Positions 18,819-27,519 are shown, numbered from the stretch's first letter. The stretch: 64,000 bases of DNA from Bifidobacterium aquikefiri (GCF_002259795.1 NZ_MWXA01000005.1:496001-560000), one strand, 5' to 3'. Program-made: numbers and translations. Notes: generated by a model from the sequence alone, not told the origin.

Positions 18819-20648
18819 CTAAGCTTTTTCATGGGCGTACAACGATGATCCAGGCAATGCCCAAAGCTGATATCCAAAGGTATTCGCCCCTGAAATCGCC
18901 TCCACATCGCTACCAGTCTTCGCCTTGTAGTCGGTGCAGCTTATGAGCAGTGGTGCCTTTGATTCTTCTGGATGCTCGGTCAGTTCAAGACCTCGAGATT
19001 GAAGCCAGAATGAGAATGCATTCAATGCCCAGCCCTGACTGCCCTGATGTGGTGTACAGGAAATATCGAAGGCGACCTTCATGGTGCCATATCTATCCTC
19101 GATAGTGTCGATGGACTGCACGATATTCGGCTTGCCGCCATCTTTCAATTGGAAATTTCGCACCATGGGAAGCGATGTCAGACTTCCAAGGATACACGCG
19201 GCGACGAGTACGGCGCTGAAGATGAACGCTGCCGAAGACTTAACCCCGTTGTGCCGGACCAGCATGTACAACGCTGTCATCATCAAGAAAGCGACGGTTG
19301 GCGCTGAGGCATGAAGCCAGAATCGGTTCAGGTTCGTCCATGTGGGCATCAGCCAATTCCACGTATCATAGTGCTGATAGACCGAAGGCAGCCATCCAGG
19401 CGACATGCTCTGTGGATATGGCAGGCTTGATCCCCACGAAAGGATGCCCGGAACATGGGCAGGAGTGACAATGCCCCATGTAAGCGCCCGTGGTGCAACC
19501 CATAGTACGGTTGCACCGATGATTATCAGATTGATGAATGCTGCCCAGACAAAGCTCAACTCGTGCAGACCCTTCATGATAGATGCCAGTCCTGCCACGA
19601 TGAGCAACATGGTGAACGGGTCGCTGTAGCGACCGTAGATGGCAGGATCCAAACGTCCTCTGCCTGAAGTTGTAAACAGTCCTGCGGAATTCGCCCATGC
19701 CAGAACAGAAAATGAAAAGGCTCCAACGCCCACAGCCAGCATCCACAGATGGGCATCGACCCGTTTCGAGGACTTCCAGTCTCGAGACACCTTCTGTGTC
19801 AGCACAACGACACCCAGTACGACGATGCCCAAACTTGCAACGATCTGATACCACGCCTGTCCGAGGAAGGTTCGCAGGATGATGCTGGCTCCCGAAAAGA
19901 CATTGCCCGCAATGCTGTATCCCTGCGTGAATTGAAATTCCAAGAGATGCTGGTTCAAGAGAATGGATCCCACGAAAGTCAGCGTTCCCAATCCTGCAGT
20001 CATCGAAACGGAAAGCAGAGCCAGCCTTCCTTGCTTCCTCAGGAGCAGCACAAGCCAGACAATCGTTATAGGGAGAACAACTATAGCTCGAGCATGGGTG
20101 AGAATCAGGGTCGATGTGAGCAGACTCAGCTGGACTGCCCTCCGAAGCGACACGCCTTCTGCAAGTCGATAGGCCGCAAGCGCAGTGCACACAATCATGA
20201 GGCAAAGGAACTTCTCACTCATGGCATATCCCGCCTGCACCGTACGAGAGGGCATGCACATGATGATGCCGGCCACTGCAGCAGATTTGGCACGGTCAAG
20301 CGAAAATCGTTCGACAAGTAGCGTCAACGGCCACACTGTCACAACACCGACGACGACTCCAAGTGCAATTGCCAGATGATACATGGTCTGCGGATCTGAT
20401 GTAATCCACCACAGGGGAGCCATGATGATGGCCCATCCGGGAAAGTATCCTGACCCGGCAAGCGGAAGATGCATACCTGTGCCTGAAAAGTATTTTGCAT
20501 ATTGCAACAGTGTGATTTCATCGAAAGGAAATGATGGGGTCTTGGCGCTCATGGCGAAGCTCGTCTGAAGGCCTGCACTGGCTAAGACGGAGACTGCCGC
20601 AATGCATATCCAGCAATATGATGTCCAACTATGAGATTTCGAAGGCAC
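18819..20648 (-). CDS. Large polytopic membrane protein, GT-C glycosyltransferase-like
   Basis: 609 residues with about 11-12 predicted membrane helices and a soluble C-terminal domain of about 110 residues. The first extracytoplasmic loop after helix 1 has PFDEITLLQYAKYFSG, an acidic pair followed by YFPGWAIIMAPLWW, a pattern common in GT-C enzymes that use polyprenyl-phosphate sugars (PMT/ArnT type). No exact family could be assigned. ATG 20648 is used; I see no strong ribosome binding site. It is on the same strand as the tRNA-Arg gene and purE but separated from both. The C-terminal domain includes ISCTPHQGSQGWALNAF and ends near YAHEKA. A role in wall or exopolysaccharide glycosylation is inference. 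Confidence 0.6.
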   Translation of the reverse strand: MPSKSHSWTSYCWICIAAVSVLASAGLQTSFAMSAKTPSFPFDEITLLQYAKYFSGTGMHLPLAGSGYFPGWAIIMAPLWWITSDPQTMYHLAIALGVVVGVVTVWPLTLLVERFSLDRAKSAAVAGIIMCMPSRTVQAGYAMSEKFLCLMIVCTALAAYRLAEGVSLRRAVQLSLLTSTLILTHARAIVVLPITIVWLVLLLRKQGRLALLSVSMTAGLGTLTFVGSILLNQHLLEFQFTQGYSIAGNVFSGASIILRTFLGQAWYQIVASLGIVVLGVVVLTQKVSRDWKSSKRVDAHLWMLAVGVGAFSFSVLAWANSAGLFTTSGRGRLDPAIYGRYSDPFTMLLIVAGLASIMKGLHELSFVWAAFINLIIIGATVLWVAPRALTWGIVTPAHVPGILSWGSSLPYPQSMSPGWLPSVYQHYDTWNWLMPTWTNLNRFWLHASAPTVAFLMMTALYMLVRHNGVKSSAAFIFSAVLVAACILGSLTSLPMVRNFQLKDGGKPNIVQSIDTIEDRYGTMKVAFDISCTPHQGSQGWALNAFSFWLQSRGLELTEHPEESKAPLLISCTDYKAKTGSDVEAISGANTFGYQLWALPGSSLYAHEKA

Positions 20649-20688
20649 TGTTGCAGTGTATCGCGTGCGAATTGGTTTTCGCTGACAT

Positions 20689-20713
20689 GAATTCCAGAGT
20701 TTATCTGGAATTC
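20689..20713 (-). terminator. 10-bp perfect hairpin downstream of tRNA-Arg
   Basis: GAATTCCAGA and TCTGGAATTC flank a 5-base loop (GTTTA on the plus strand). It lies 26 bases after the tRNA 3' end and upstream of the membrane-protein gene on the same strand. No T-run follows, so it would be a U-less terminator or processing signal for the tRNA transcript. Confidence 0.5.
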
Positions 20714-20738
20714 AGCAAGCAGAAAGAAACATCAGGAA

Positions 20739-20815
20739 TGGTGACCCCGGTCGGGTTCGAACCGACGACCTTGAGATTAGAAGTCACACGCTCTATCCAA
20801 CTGAGCTACGGGGCC
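20739..20815 (-). tRNA. tRNA-Arg (anticodon TCT)
   Basis: The reverse strand folds as a cloverleaf: acceptor GGCCCCG pairs with CGGGGTC with one G-U, D-arm GCTC/GAGC, anticodon loop CTTCTAA with anticodon TCT, T-arm GTCGG-TTCGAAC-CCGAC, discriminator A and an encoded CCA. It reads AGA codons. The anticodon stem TGTGA/TCTCA has a central T-T mismatch, which is unusual but the rest is canonical. It stands alone between dnaG and the GT-C-like gene. Confidence 0.93.
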
Positions 20816-20916
20816 AAACCAGAATCATTGTAGCCACACCCACGGATACATAGTGCTTTTCGGTCGAACATCGGGAAATGTCGACTTCCAAGACGGACGA
20901 TATGAGCTGAAATTGT

Positions 20917-22980
20917 CTATCCTACGGTATTGCCGAAAATCTGAGCCTGGAGATCTTTTCTTGCGGTTTCCATCGTCGTGATGTTTCCCAGAAGCTTGAA
21001 TTTTTCCTCGCCGTCAGGCAAGCGGTTCATGCGTGCCTTCGCATATGCGATGCGTCGCATGAAACCCATATCAAGAAGCCTCACCAACAGCTCTGAAGCA
21101 TATTGACTTTCCGTATCCGTCGCTGGCCGCAATTGCACTGCGGCAGCATTATGTTCTGGCTGTTCGTCATCACTGCGATCGGATGCATTCGCATTGTCAG
21201 GTTGCGGCAACGGCAGAGGCATCACGGCAAGCTCATTGATTACCGGTTCGAGTGCCGGACCTGCACCCTTGATCAGATTATGCATCCACAGTCCCTGCGG
21301 CATATCGTCTGCAGGCAGTCCGCCAACGGTTTCGAATACCTGGAACAATGAGCGAAATACAGGTGTGACAAAGCTTGACTCCGACAGCTGTTGCGCCATC
21401 TCGACGTTTACGGCACGGGGTATCTGAATCAGCACGCCCATGAATTGCTGTTCACAGATAAACACAGCGTCGTCGATCCGAAAATACCCCTGGCTGACGG
21501 CATCCTGGCGCTGAACGGCCATACGCTCTGACAATTCGGCATTCGCAGAAGCCAATGGCCCGCGGTCCGGCTCATGATGATGACGAGGCTCACGCACCGC
21601 ATAGGCATCTTCATCACGCACATGCGCCCTTCGACGCGCAGCCAGGGTTTCACGAGACATGAGTGCGCTTTCTACGCCGATTCTTCGTGCCGCCTTGCGA
21701 GCATACATATCTACCAGAGAACGATCTCGAATCTGCGCGATAATTGGTGCAACGGCCTTCAACGCTCCCATTTGACCGGTCGTGTATTCCGTGTCGAAGG
21801 CGTCAATGGCAGTATCGATCACGAAGTCATACAGTGGCTGAGGCTTTTCTACCAATGCGCGTACCGCCGCATCGCCCCGCTGAATGCGCAAGTCGCATGG
21901 ATCCAGATTGTCGTCGGCAACTGCCACGAAGGTCTGCGTCAGGAACGAACCATCAAGCCCAAAGGCGTGCAGAGCCGCCTTTTGACCCGCTGCATCGCCA
22001 TCAAAGGTGAAGATTACTCGCGATCCTTTCACAGGACCAATGAGCTGAATACCCCCGAGAGAATCATCGGCAATCAAACGGCGAACGATCTTTGCATGCT
22101 CCAGCCCGAATGCCGTGCCGCAGGTGGCAACAGCGGTATCGATGCCGGCAAGATGACATGCCATCACATCGGTATATCCCTCGACGATCACCACCTGACG
22201 TTTCTTGACAATAGCGGATTTCGCCAGATCGATGCCATACAACACTTGATTTTTTCGGTAGAGCTGCGTATCAGGGGTATTGATATATTTCGCCTGAATC
22301 GCGTCATCATCAAAGAGCATGCGTGCACCGAAGCCAAGCACTCTCCCTGTGGAGTCACGAATTGGCCACGTTGCACGGCCACGGAAATAGTCATAGATTC
22401 CGCGCTGACCTTGCCGCGCCAAACCCGCATCCAGCATCTCTTTCTGCGTAAATCCCTTGGATGCCAGATGGCGCACAAGGTTATCCCATCCGCGCGGAGC
22501 GAAACCGCATCCGAATCGCTCGGAATCGACTTGCGAAAAATTCCGGCCGCCCAACAGTTTTCTCGCTGCAAGTGCATCGTCGGTCATGATTTGCGAAACG
22601 AAAAACCGCTGCGCCTCCTCGTTTGCCTCCAAGAGTCTCGAACGAGTTGAACCTTGCGGCTTCTGCGGTCCTTCTGAATCGTAATGCAGTTCGATATGAT
22701 ATTTATCGGCCAAGATGCCGACTGCCTCACCAAAACCGACGTTTTCATGCTCCTCAACGTATCCAAAGACATCACCACCGCGCCCGCAACCAAAGCAATG
22801 CCATACGCCCATCGAAGGCCGTACCGAAAAACTTGGTGTCTTTTCATCATGGAAAGGGCACAGTCCCATAAAGGTGCCCGCTCCGGAAGCCTTTAGCGTC
22901 ACATCTGCAGACACGATGTCATATAGATCGGCACAAGCCCGCACCTTTTCAATATCCTCTTTAACGATCATCCCTGCCAT
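20917..22980 (-). CDS. dnaG: DNA primase
   Basis: Synthesises RNA primers at the replication fork. It has 687 residues, slightly long. The N-terminal CHC2 zinc finger shows CPFHDEKTPSFSV and WHCFGCGRGGDVFGYV. The RNA-polymerase core follows, with the Toprim motif VVIVEGYTDVMACHLAGI, ATCGTAFG and FTFDGDAAGQKAALHAF. The C-terminal 250 residues form a helicase-interacting region with a charged low-complexity linker around DEQPEHNAAA. ATG 22980 is preceded by AAGGTGAGGTGCT. In actinobacteria dnaG commonly follows dgt; here about 1.1 kb holding a fic remnant and a toxin-antitoxin pair separates them. tRNA-Arg lies downstream. Confidence 0.96.
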   Translation of the reverse strand: MAGMIVKEDIEKVRACADLYDIVSADVTLKASGAGTFMGLCPFHDEKTPSFSVRPSMGVWHCFGCGRGGDVFGYVEEHENVGFGEAVGILADKYHIELHYDSEGPQKPQGSTRSRLLEANEEAQRFFVSQIMTDDALAARKLLGGRNFSQVDSERFGCGFAPRGWDNLVRHLASKGFTQKEMLDAGLARQGQRGIYDYFRGRATWPIRDSTGRVLGFGARMLFDDDAIQAKYINTPDTQLYRKNQVLYGIDLAKSAIVKKRQVVIVEGYTDVMACHLAGIDTAVATCGTAFGLEHAKIVRRLIADDSLGGIQLIGPVKGSRVIFTFDGDAAGQKAALHAFGLDGSFLTQTFVAVADDNLDPCDLRIQRGDAAVRALVEKPQPLYDFVIDTAIDAFDTEYTTGQMGALKAVAPIIAQIRDRSLVDMYARKAARRIGVESALMSRETLAARRRAHVRDEDAYAVREPRHHHEPDRGPLASANAELSERMAVQRQDAVSQGYFRIDDAVFICEQQFMGVLIQIPRAVNVEMAQQLSESSFVTPVFRSLFQVFETVGGLPADDMPQGLWMHNLIKGAGPALEPVINELAVMPLPLPQPDNANASDRSDDEQPEHNAAAVQLRPATDTESQYASELLVRLLDMGFMRRIAYAKARMNRLPDGEEKFKLLGNITTMETARKDLQAQIFGNTVG

Positions 22981-23110
22981 AGCACCTCACCTTAGCCGAA
23001 GATTGGGATAGCACGCGTCCATAGGCTAGACATGCATGCGTAACGAGCGCCCATAGAATCTCAAAAGCTGCGTGGATTATTCGTCTTTCCATAGGTGTCA
23101 CCGTATTCTC

Positions 23111-23230
23111 GTGGGCAAGGAACGATGCACGGTCGTTCTCGGCGTCAGCCAACTCCTGTTCACTGTGGGCATGGACTGCGTTCCGCAGCACCTTCGTGCC
23201 GGGGATCAGATACGGGTCACTACCGCTCAT
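23111..23230 (-). pseudogene. 5' remnant of a Fic/Doc-family gene
   Basis: From ATG 23230 the translation begins MSGSDPYLIPGTKVLRN and continues to ELADAENDRASFLA. This matches the N-terminal start of bacterial Fic cell-filamentation proteins (DPYxYPGTxVLRNKxGI followed by an acidic/Ala-rich helix). After about 40 residues the resemblance stops. The frame stays open to 22961, running into the dnaG start, but no HPFxxGNGR AMPylation motif exists anywhere nearby. It is therefore a truncated, inactive toxin gene. It is on the minus strand between dgt and dnaG, with a 21-codon reading frame overlapping its start by ATGA. Confidence 0.6.
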
Positions 23231-23292
23231 AAGCCACTGTTCATGGAATACCGCTGGTTCAAACGATCAAGCAGGCCCTGAAGCGAAGCCAT
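23227..23292 (-). CDS. 21-residue reading frame coupled to the fic remnant
   Basis: ATG 23292 to TGA gives MASLQGLLDRLNQRYSMNSG plus Leu. Its TGA overlaps the ATG of the Fic remnant (ATGA), the layout of an antitoxin-toxin operon in which a small partner precedes Fic. It is too short for the usual Fic antitoxin of about 60 residues, so it may itself be a remnant or a leader peptide. No strong Shine-Dalgarno was seen. Confidence 0.35.
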   Translation of the reverse strand: MASLQGLLDRLNQRYSMNSGL

Positions 23293-23394
23293 GCGGATAT
23301 TCGCTTCGCAAGAACTGTTCTACGGCACCTGCCGGTGCACGAATGCATTGGCGCACGTATGTATTCGCGCACAGATCACATGAGTGTGTCTGAG
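23293..23394. other. Spacer between the fic remnant and yafQ
   Basis: About 100 bases with no gene. Together with the fic remnant this makes up most of the 414-base stretch between dnaG and the toxin-antitoxin pair. It holds short GTGCACGAA / GCGCACGTA-like repeats, but nothing I can name. Confidence 0.4.
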
Positions 23395-23679
23395 TCAGAA
23401 CAAGTCGTCATAGCTTCCAGTGGTGATGACCACCAGAGTCAGAGTGTCATGCTCAATCTTGTAGATCAGAAGCCAGTCAGCTTGTATATGAAGTTCCCTG
23501 AAACCAGCAAGCTCTCCTTTGAGCGCATGGTCGCGGTACTTGGTAGAGAGCAATTGAATGTCCTGTTTGGATATGGTTTCAACTGCCGCAACAAATTGCT
23601 CCATATCGTAGTGCTTTCGTTTAAGCTTCTTGATTCTTCGCAAACAATTTGGCATATACCGAATACTAAGCATTGGCAA
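23395..23679 (-). CDS. YafQ-family (RelE/ParE superfamily) mRNA interferase toxin
   Basis: A 94-residue type II toxin, ribosome-dependent mRNA endonuclease by family. A basic N-terminal part with CLRRIKKLKRKHYD is followed by the family core HALKGELAGFRELHI, DWLLIYKIEHDTLTLVV and the end TGSYDDLF; the Arg/His/Asp positions fit YafQ. Its start overlaps the end of the RelB/DinJ-like antitoxin by 14 bases, so they are co-translated. The pair appears intact, although it sits beside a decayed fic gene, and this suggests a small acquired island between dgt and dnaG. Confidence 0.88.
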   Translation of the reverse strand: MPMLSIRYMPNCLRRIKKLKRKHYDMEQFVAAVETISKQDIQLLSTKYRDHALKGELAGFRELHIQADWLLIYKIEHDTLTLVVITTGSYDDLF

Positions 23680-23917
23680 TAATCTCCCTCAGCTCGTCAA
23701 TGTCTCGTACAGGTATGCTCTCCTCGCTTGCAGCATCAAGAACAGAACGCTCGAACCGAGTCAGCCCAGGCTGGAAAGGCAAACGATGTTCACTGATGGT
23801 TTGACGCAGGAACATATTGATCGCAGTGCTCATGTCCATTCCCATCGACTTGAACAGTTTCTGAGCTTCACGCTTCGTCTCCTCGTCGGTACGAATCGCA
23901 ATCGTCGTAGTACTCAT
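23666..23917 (-). CDS. RelB/DinJ-family antitoxin
   Basis: An 83-residue ribbon-helix-helix antitoxin: MSTTTIAIRTDEETKREAQ is the DNA-binding strand and helix, MSTAINMFLRQTI the second helix, and the C-terminal half binds the toxin. ATG 23917 is preceded by AAGGAGGTGAGGAAGT, a very strong ribosome site. It precedes the YafQ-like toxin in the same transcript. The upstream palindrome at 23951-23967 is the likely autoregulatory operator. Confidence 0.9.
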   Translation of the reverse strand: MSTTTIAIRTDEETKREAQKLFKSMGMDMSTAINMFLRQTISEHRLPFQPGLTRFERSVLDAASEESIPVRDIDELREIIANA

Positions 23918-23950
23918 ACTTCCTCACCTCCTTCTCTACTCATCATAGAA

Positions 23951-23967
23951 ATACAATGCTATTGTAT
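23951..23967. promoter_or_regulatory. Palindromic operator of the dinJ-yafQ-like operon
   Basis: ATACAAT-GCT-ATTGTAT is a perfect 7-bp inverted repeat 34 bases upstream of the antitoxin ATG. A further half-site, ATACAAT, occurs at 24002-24008, and the region between is AT-rich (TTATATATAA), compatible with a minus-strand promoter. RelB/DinJ antitoxins bind such palindromes over their own promoters; binding here is inferred. Confidence 0.65.
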
Positions 23968-24104
23968 AGCTTATATATAAATACAACTTCCATAATGAGC
24001 ATACAATAGATTGCAGATTTCTTAACGCATTTCAGCACCGTCCCCTTCAACGAGCACAACACTCTACCGGCAGCGAAAGTTCGAACAACGGGCAGCGCAT
24101 TGTC

Positions 24105-25412
24105 TCAGTCGCACAAAATAGAGTGCAGGGCCAGCGCCGACCCGTCGGTCAGGCTGGCAACCTGATCAATGGCGACACGCAGCCGTTCATCATCGTTTGT
24201 GGCTTCGTTCCAGTCTTGCAAAAATACGGTCTCCAATGCCTCTGATGGTCTTGGTGAGTCGCGCATCATCACGTCGACCAGGTCAGTCACGATGCGCAGC
24301 TGTTCGGCATGAAATGGCTCGTGTTCACGCGGAGCCATGACAAAGTATACTGATATTCCTTTCAGGGCAACGATTTCGTATGCCGTATCCTCGGGAACGA
24401 CCACGGATGCCGAATACCTTGTCAGGTTCGCATCACCATAGCGTTCTCGGGTCGCGTTTTCCACCGATCCGGCGAACCTCCCGATCAGAGCGCTGGTGAT
24501 GTTCTTCAACTGAGCAAGCGACTGCCTCGAACCATTGAAATGAGCTGGGAACAGTCGTTCCGAACGCAGCCGTTGCAGAGCGTTGACGAGCTCGTCTGGA
24601 TTCCACTTCCGCCCATACCAGTCCCGTGTCATGACGACTATGTCATCTACGATCCGCGAATCCGCCAAACTGACAGGGTTGAAGTATGCGGAAACAATCG
24701 CATCTTCAACATCATGCACACTGTATGCGATATCGTCGGCAAGATCCATGACCTGGCACTCCATCGGGCACGCGTTCACAGGTGCACCCTGCTTCAGCCA
24801 GCGGAACACATCCACATCGTCGGGGTATACGCAGAATTTCTTGCTACGCTCCCCTTTGGGATGTTGAGCAGCTTCGGCCAGAGTCCAAGGATACTTGACC
24901 GTCGCATCCAATGCTGCGCGCGTGAGATTCACGCCCGCACTTCGCCCGTCCGGATGGAATATCTTCGGTTCGAGGCGTGTCAGCAGTCTCAACGTCTGTG
25001 CATTGCCTTCAAAGCCACCGATGGACTGAGCAACCTCGGCAAGCGCATGTTCGCCATTATGCCCAAATGGAGGATGTCCCAAATCATGAGCGAGGCAGGC
25101 GCAATCAACGACATCGGGATCGCAGCCCAACAATCCGCCAATCTGTCTGCCGATCTGCGCGACCTCCAAGGTGTGTGTCAACCGGGTTCGGGCAAAATCA
25201 TCCGTTCCTGCAACAAGAATTTGCGTCTTCGCACCAAGTCTGCGCAATGCCGATGAGTGGACAAGCCGCGCGCGATCTCTTTCAAATGCCGTTCTGCTCC
25301 GAGATTTCGGAGGCTCGGGAGCCCATCGTTCCTCATCGTGGGCAACATACCCCTCGGCGATCAGAACGTCTTCACCCGACGAATGTACCTGGGTTCTCAC
25401 ATTCTCATGCAT
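24105..25412 (-). CDS. dgt: Deoxyguanosinetriphosphate triphosphohydrolase-like protein
   Basis: An HD-domain dNTPase that cleaves dGTP or other dNTPs to nucleoside and tripolyphosphate. It has 435 residues from ATG 25412, which follows AGGAGTGGCG; the ATG at 25427 has no ribosome site. The metal-binding motif is CACLAHDLGHPPFGHNGE, preceded by RTRLTHTLEVAQIGRQI and followed by VMDLADDIAYSVHDVEDA. The start region RSRTAFERDRARLVHSSALRRL is typical. Normally next to dnaG in actinobacteria, it is separated here by the toxin-antitoxin island. Confidence 0.93.
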   Translation of the reverse strand: MHENVRTQVHSSGEDVLIAEGYVAHDEERWAPEPPKSRSRTAFERDRARLVHSSALRRLGAKTQILVAGTDDFARTRLTHTLEVAQIGRQIGGLLGCDPDVVDCACLAHDLGHPPFGHNGEHALAEVAQSIGGFEGNAQTLRLLTRLEPKIFHPDGRSAGVNLTRAALDATVKYPWTLAEAAQHPKGERSKKFCVYPDDVDVFRWLKQGAPVNACPMECQVMDLADDIAYSVHDVEDAIVSAYFNPVSLADSRIVDDIVVMTRDWYGRKWNPDELVNALQRLRSERLFPAHFNGSRQSLAQLKNITSALIGRFAGSVENATRERYGDANLTRYSASVVVPEDTAYEIVALKGISVYFVMAPREHEPFHAEQLRIVTDLVDVMMRDSPRPSEALETVFLQDWNEATNDDERLRVAIDQVASLTDGSALALHSILCD

Positions 25413-25532
25413 CGCCACTCCTGACATACTTGTGTACGGTCACAATCTGACATCACATCTATAGGAAATATTACGCGATGCTGGCTGATTGGAGCTTTGT
25501 GCCCATCCCATCCACGCCCTGGGAACGACAAA

Positions 25533-25570
25533 GACCCCATAAACTCGTGGAATCACAAGTTTATGAGGTC
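25533..25570 (-). terminator. 17-bp hairpin downstream of ohr
   Basis: Arms 25533-25549 and 25554-25570 pair over 17 positions with two G-U wobbles (CATAAACT core) and a 4-base loop. It lies 41 bases after the ohr stop and before dgt on the same strand. The following minus-strand bases are TTTGTCGTT, only a weak T-run. It is a likely terminator of ohr. Confidence 0.6.
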
Positions 25571-25610
25571 CCCAACCTTTGTTTCGCATACAGCCGTGAA
25601 GATTCACCGA

Positions 25611-26069
25611 TTAGTCAAGCGAATCCACAACCACGATCTCAGTCGGGACGTTTCCTGCCGTTGCCTTGGAATATGGGCACAGCTCCTGAGTGCGATTCAC
25701 AAGTTTTTCGGCAGTTTCCCTGTCGATGCCAGGCAGATAGACTTCCATCTTTGCCTTGATGCCGAAGGATTCACCTTCATCGCCGATCGAGACATGAGAG
25801 CGCAACTTGCACTGTGCCAGCTTGCTCCCCGCGATGCGCATCTCCTTGCCGGCAAGGCCAAGAGCTCCCTGGAAGCATGCTCCCCAGCCGATGGCGAACA
25901 GCTGCTCGGGATTGGTTCCTTCTCCCTTGCCGCCCATGGCCACAGGTGTATCGAGCTTCAAATCCAGATCAGGCTCTGTGCTGATTCCTCGTCCGTTTCG
26001 ACCTCCCGTCACATTTGCCACAGCGGTGTATGCAATGCTCTTCGGTTCATTTCCTTTGTATTGTGTCAT
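25611..26069 (-). CDS. ohr: Organic hydroperoxide resistance protein (Ohr/OsmC family)
   Basis: A 152-residue thiol peroxidase that reduces organic hydroperoxides in the cytoplasm. The two catalytic cysteines are in IGWGACFQGAL and LCPYSKAT, the Ohr spacing. Other family marks are VTGGRNGRG and a conserved EQLFA helix. The start is ATG 26069; the ribosome site is weak. It is transcribed alone, ending at the hairpin 25533-25570. No adjacent OhrR regulator is visible. Confidence 0.92.
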   Translation of the reverse strand: MTQYKGNEPKSIAYTAVANVTGGRNGRGISTEPDLDLKLDTPVAMGGKGEGTNPEQLFAIGWGACFQGALGLAGKEMRIAGSKLAQCKLRSHVSIGDEGESFGIKAKMEVYLPGIDRETAEKLVNRTQELCPYSKATAGNVPTEIVVVDSLD

Positions 26070-26151
26070 GACTCTATATCATCACAACCCGAGTCAGATA
26101 TCTTGCGATTCAGCTACGAGAGTTCACCGATCATCATGACCGAAACTGGGA

Positions 26152-27519
26152 CTAAAGTAGTGATTTCGGGTCAAGAATACTGATGTCACGCTCCGACAAT
26201 GTCTTTGTTGCATGCAGATACAATCTTGGGATTCTGCTTCGTAGACAGGTGAAAATTTCGTAACTGATTGTGTCTGCCGCCTGTGCCCAGTCGTCTGCAG
26301 TGGGCTCATTGAACGCCGCTCCCCTGCCCGGCCCAAACACGGTCACCGTATCACCCTCGTGAACATTCAGCTCATCAGCTTTTCCATGCAGATCCAGCAC
26401 GCACTGATCCATGCACACACGTCCAGAGATGCGAACGATTCGTGGACCATCATCGGTCATGATGCGAACCGGTCCACCAAGATGCGTGGTGTGCAGAGCT
26501 CCCTCCTCATCGAATCCAGATGCCGAACGGTGTATCCCATCGGCATATCCGACGGGCAAAATCGCCGAACTCGTTTCGGATTCGGTTTTGTATGTCTTGC
26601 CATATGAAATGCTGTGACCCTGTTCGAGATCCTTGACGGTCGAGAGTTGAGCCTGCAACGTCATTGCGGGCGTAAGCTCGAAATCCCGTGGAGTGCCCAT
26701 CGAGGGGTCAGGTTCGTATCCATAGAGTGCGATGCCTGGACGAACCAGTTCGAAGTGAATTTCAGGTCTGCTCAATGTTGCTGCAGTATTGGCGAGATGA
26801 CGGATTTGAGGCTCAAGTCCAGCTCGTTTCATGCGCAAGGTGAATTCATTGAAAGTCGCAATCTGTCGCTCTGTCGATTGAACAAATGCAGGTATCTTGG
26901 GCATGTCTGCAACGGCAAGATGGCTCCATTGCGCAACGATCTGCAACGCTCCCTCACTGGAATATTGCTTGAGCTTCGCCAATGCCTGATCGAAAATCTG
27001 TGGCGTAAAGCCGTTTCGACCGAACCCTGTGTCAACCTTGACGTGCACACGAGCCGGCTGTCCGACTGCTCTGGCTGCCTTCGCCAATGCATCGATTCCA
27101 GCCAGCGAACCTACTGAAATATCGATGTCATTGCCAATCAGCTCTTCGAATGGAGCTTCAAGACCGCTATACATCCATGTCAGAATGTGGCAGCGATTGG
27201 GTCCAATGCCTGCCTTTCTGAGCAGGAGTGCCTCTCGCGGCTGAGCCGTACCGAGCCATGTGGCACCACCCGCGAGCGCGGCGAGAGCGGCAGGAATCAG
27301 ACCGTGCCCATACGCATCTGCCTTGACCACTCCCATAACGGCTGTTTTCGAATGCACTCCTCCACATATGTCAACCACATGCTTCATGTTGCTCGCCAAT
27401 GCAGCCAAATCCACGATTGCCTGCGCTGGATACTCACGACGCGCATTATCATAATTGGCTGTACCTGATGTGGACGAAAAATCCCATTGTGGGGAAGCAC
27501 TCAATGTCATGGCCACCAT
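26152..27519 (-). CDS. alr: Alanine racemase
   Basis: PLP enzyme interconverting L- and D-alanine for peptidoglycan. It has 455 residues, longer than the usual 370-400 because of an N-terminal extension of about 30 residues and some inserts. The PLP lysine is K66 in GVVKADAYGHG. Other motifs are KVDTGFGRNGF, RPGIALYGYEP, SISYGKTYKTE, LPVGYADGIHRSAS and GRVCMDQCVLDL. ATG 27519 lies inside a palindrome (27517-27534); ATG 27510 is an alternative. A GNAT acetyltransferase gene ends 30 bases upstream on the same strand. Confidence 0.95.
   Translation of the reverse strand: MVAMTLSASPQWDFSSTSGTANYDNARREYPAQAIVDLAALASNMKHVVDICGGVHSKTAVMGVVKADAYGHGLIPAALAALAGGATWLGTAQPREALLLRKAGIGPNRCHILTWMYSGLEAPFEELIGNDIDISVGSLAGIDALAKAARAVGQPARVHVKVDTGFGRNGFTPQIFDQALAKLKQYSSEGALQIVAQWSHLAVADMPKIPAFVQSTERQIATFNEFTLRMKRAGLEPQIRHLANTAATLSRPEIHFELVRPGIALYGYEPDPSMGTPRDFELTPAMTLQAQLSTVKDLEQGHSISYGKTYKTESETSSAILPVGYADGIHRSASGFDEEGALHTTHLGGPVRIMTDDGPRIVRISGRVCMDQCVLDLHGKADELNVHEGDTVTVFGPGRGAAFNEPTADDWAQAADTISYEIFTCLRSRIPRLYLHATKTLSERDISILDPKSLL

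Noticed and set aside
19366-20205. 279-codon frame within the GT-C-like gene, other phase
   Set aside because: Cys/Arg/Gly-rich translation without hydrophobic helices or motifs; the host gene has a coherent membrane pattern.
20531-20833. Plus-strand frame of 100 codons ending in VGFEPTTLRLEVTRSIQLSYG
   Set aside because: This is the familiar false protein made by translating the opposite strand of a tRNA gene; the tRNA-Arg explains it.
21574-22650. 358-codon plus-strand frame opposite dnaG
   Set aside because: Shadow of dnaG, with no family motif of its own.
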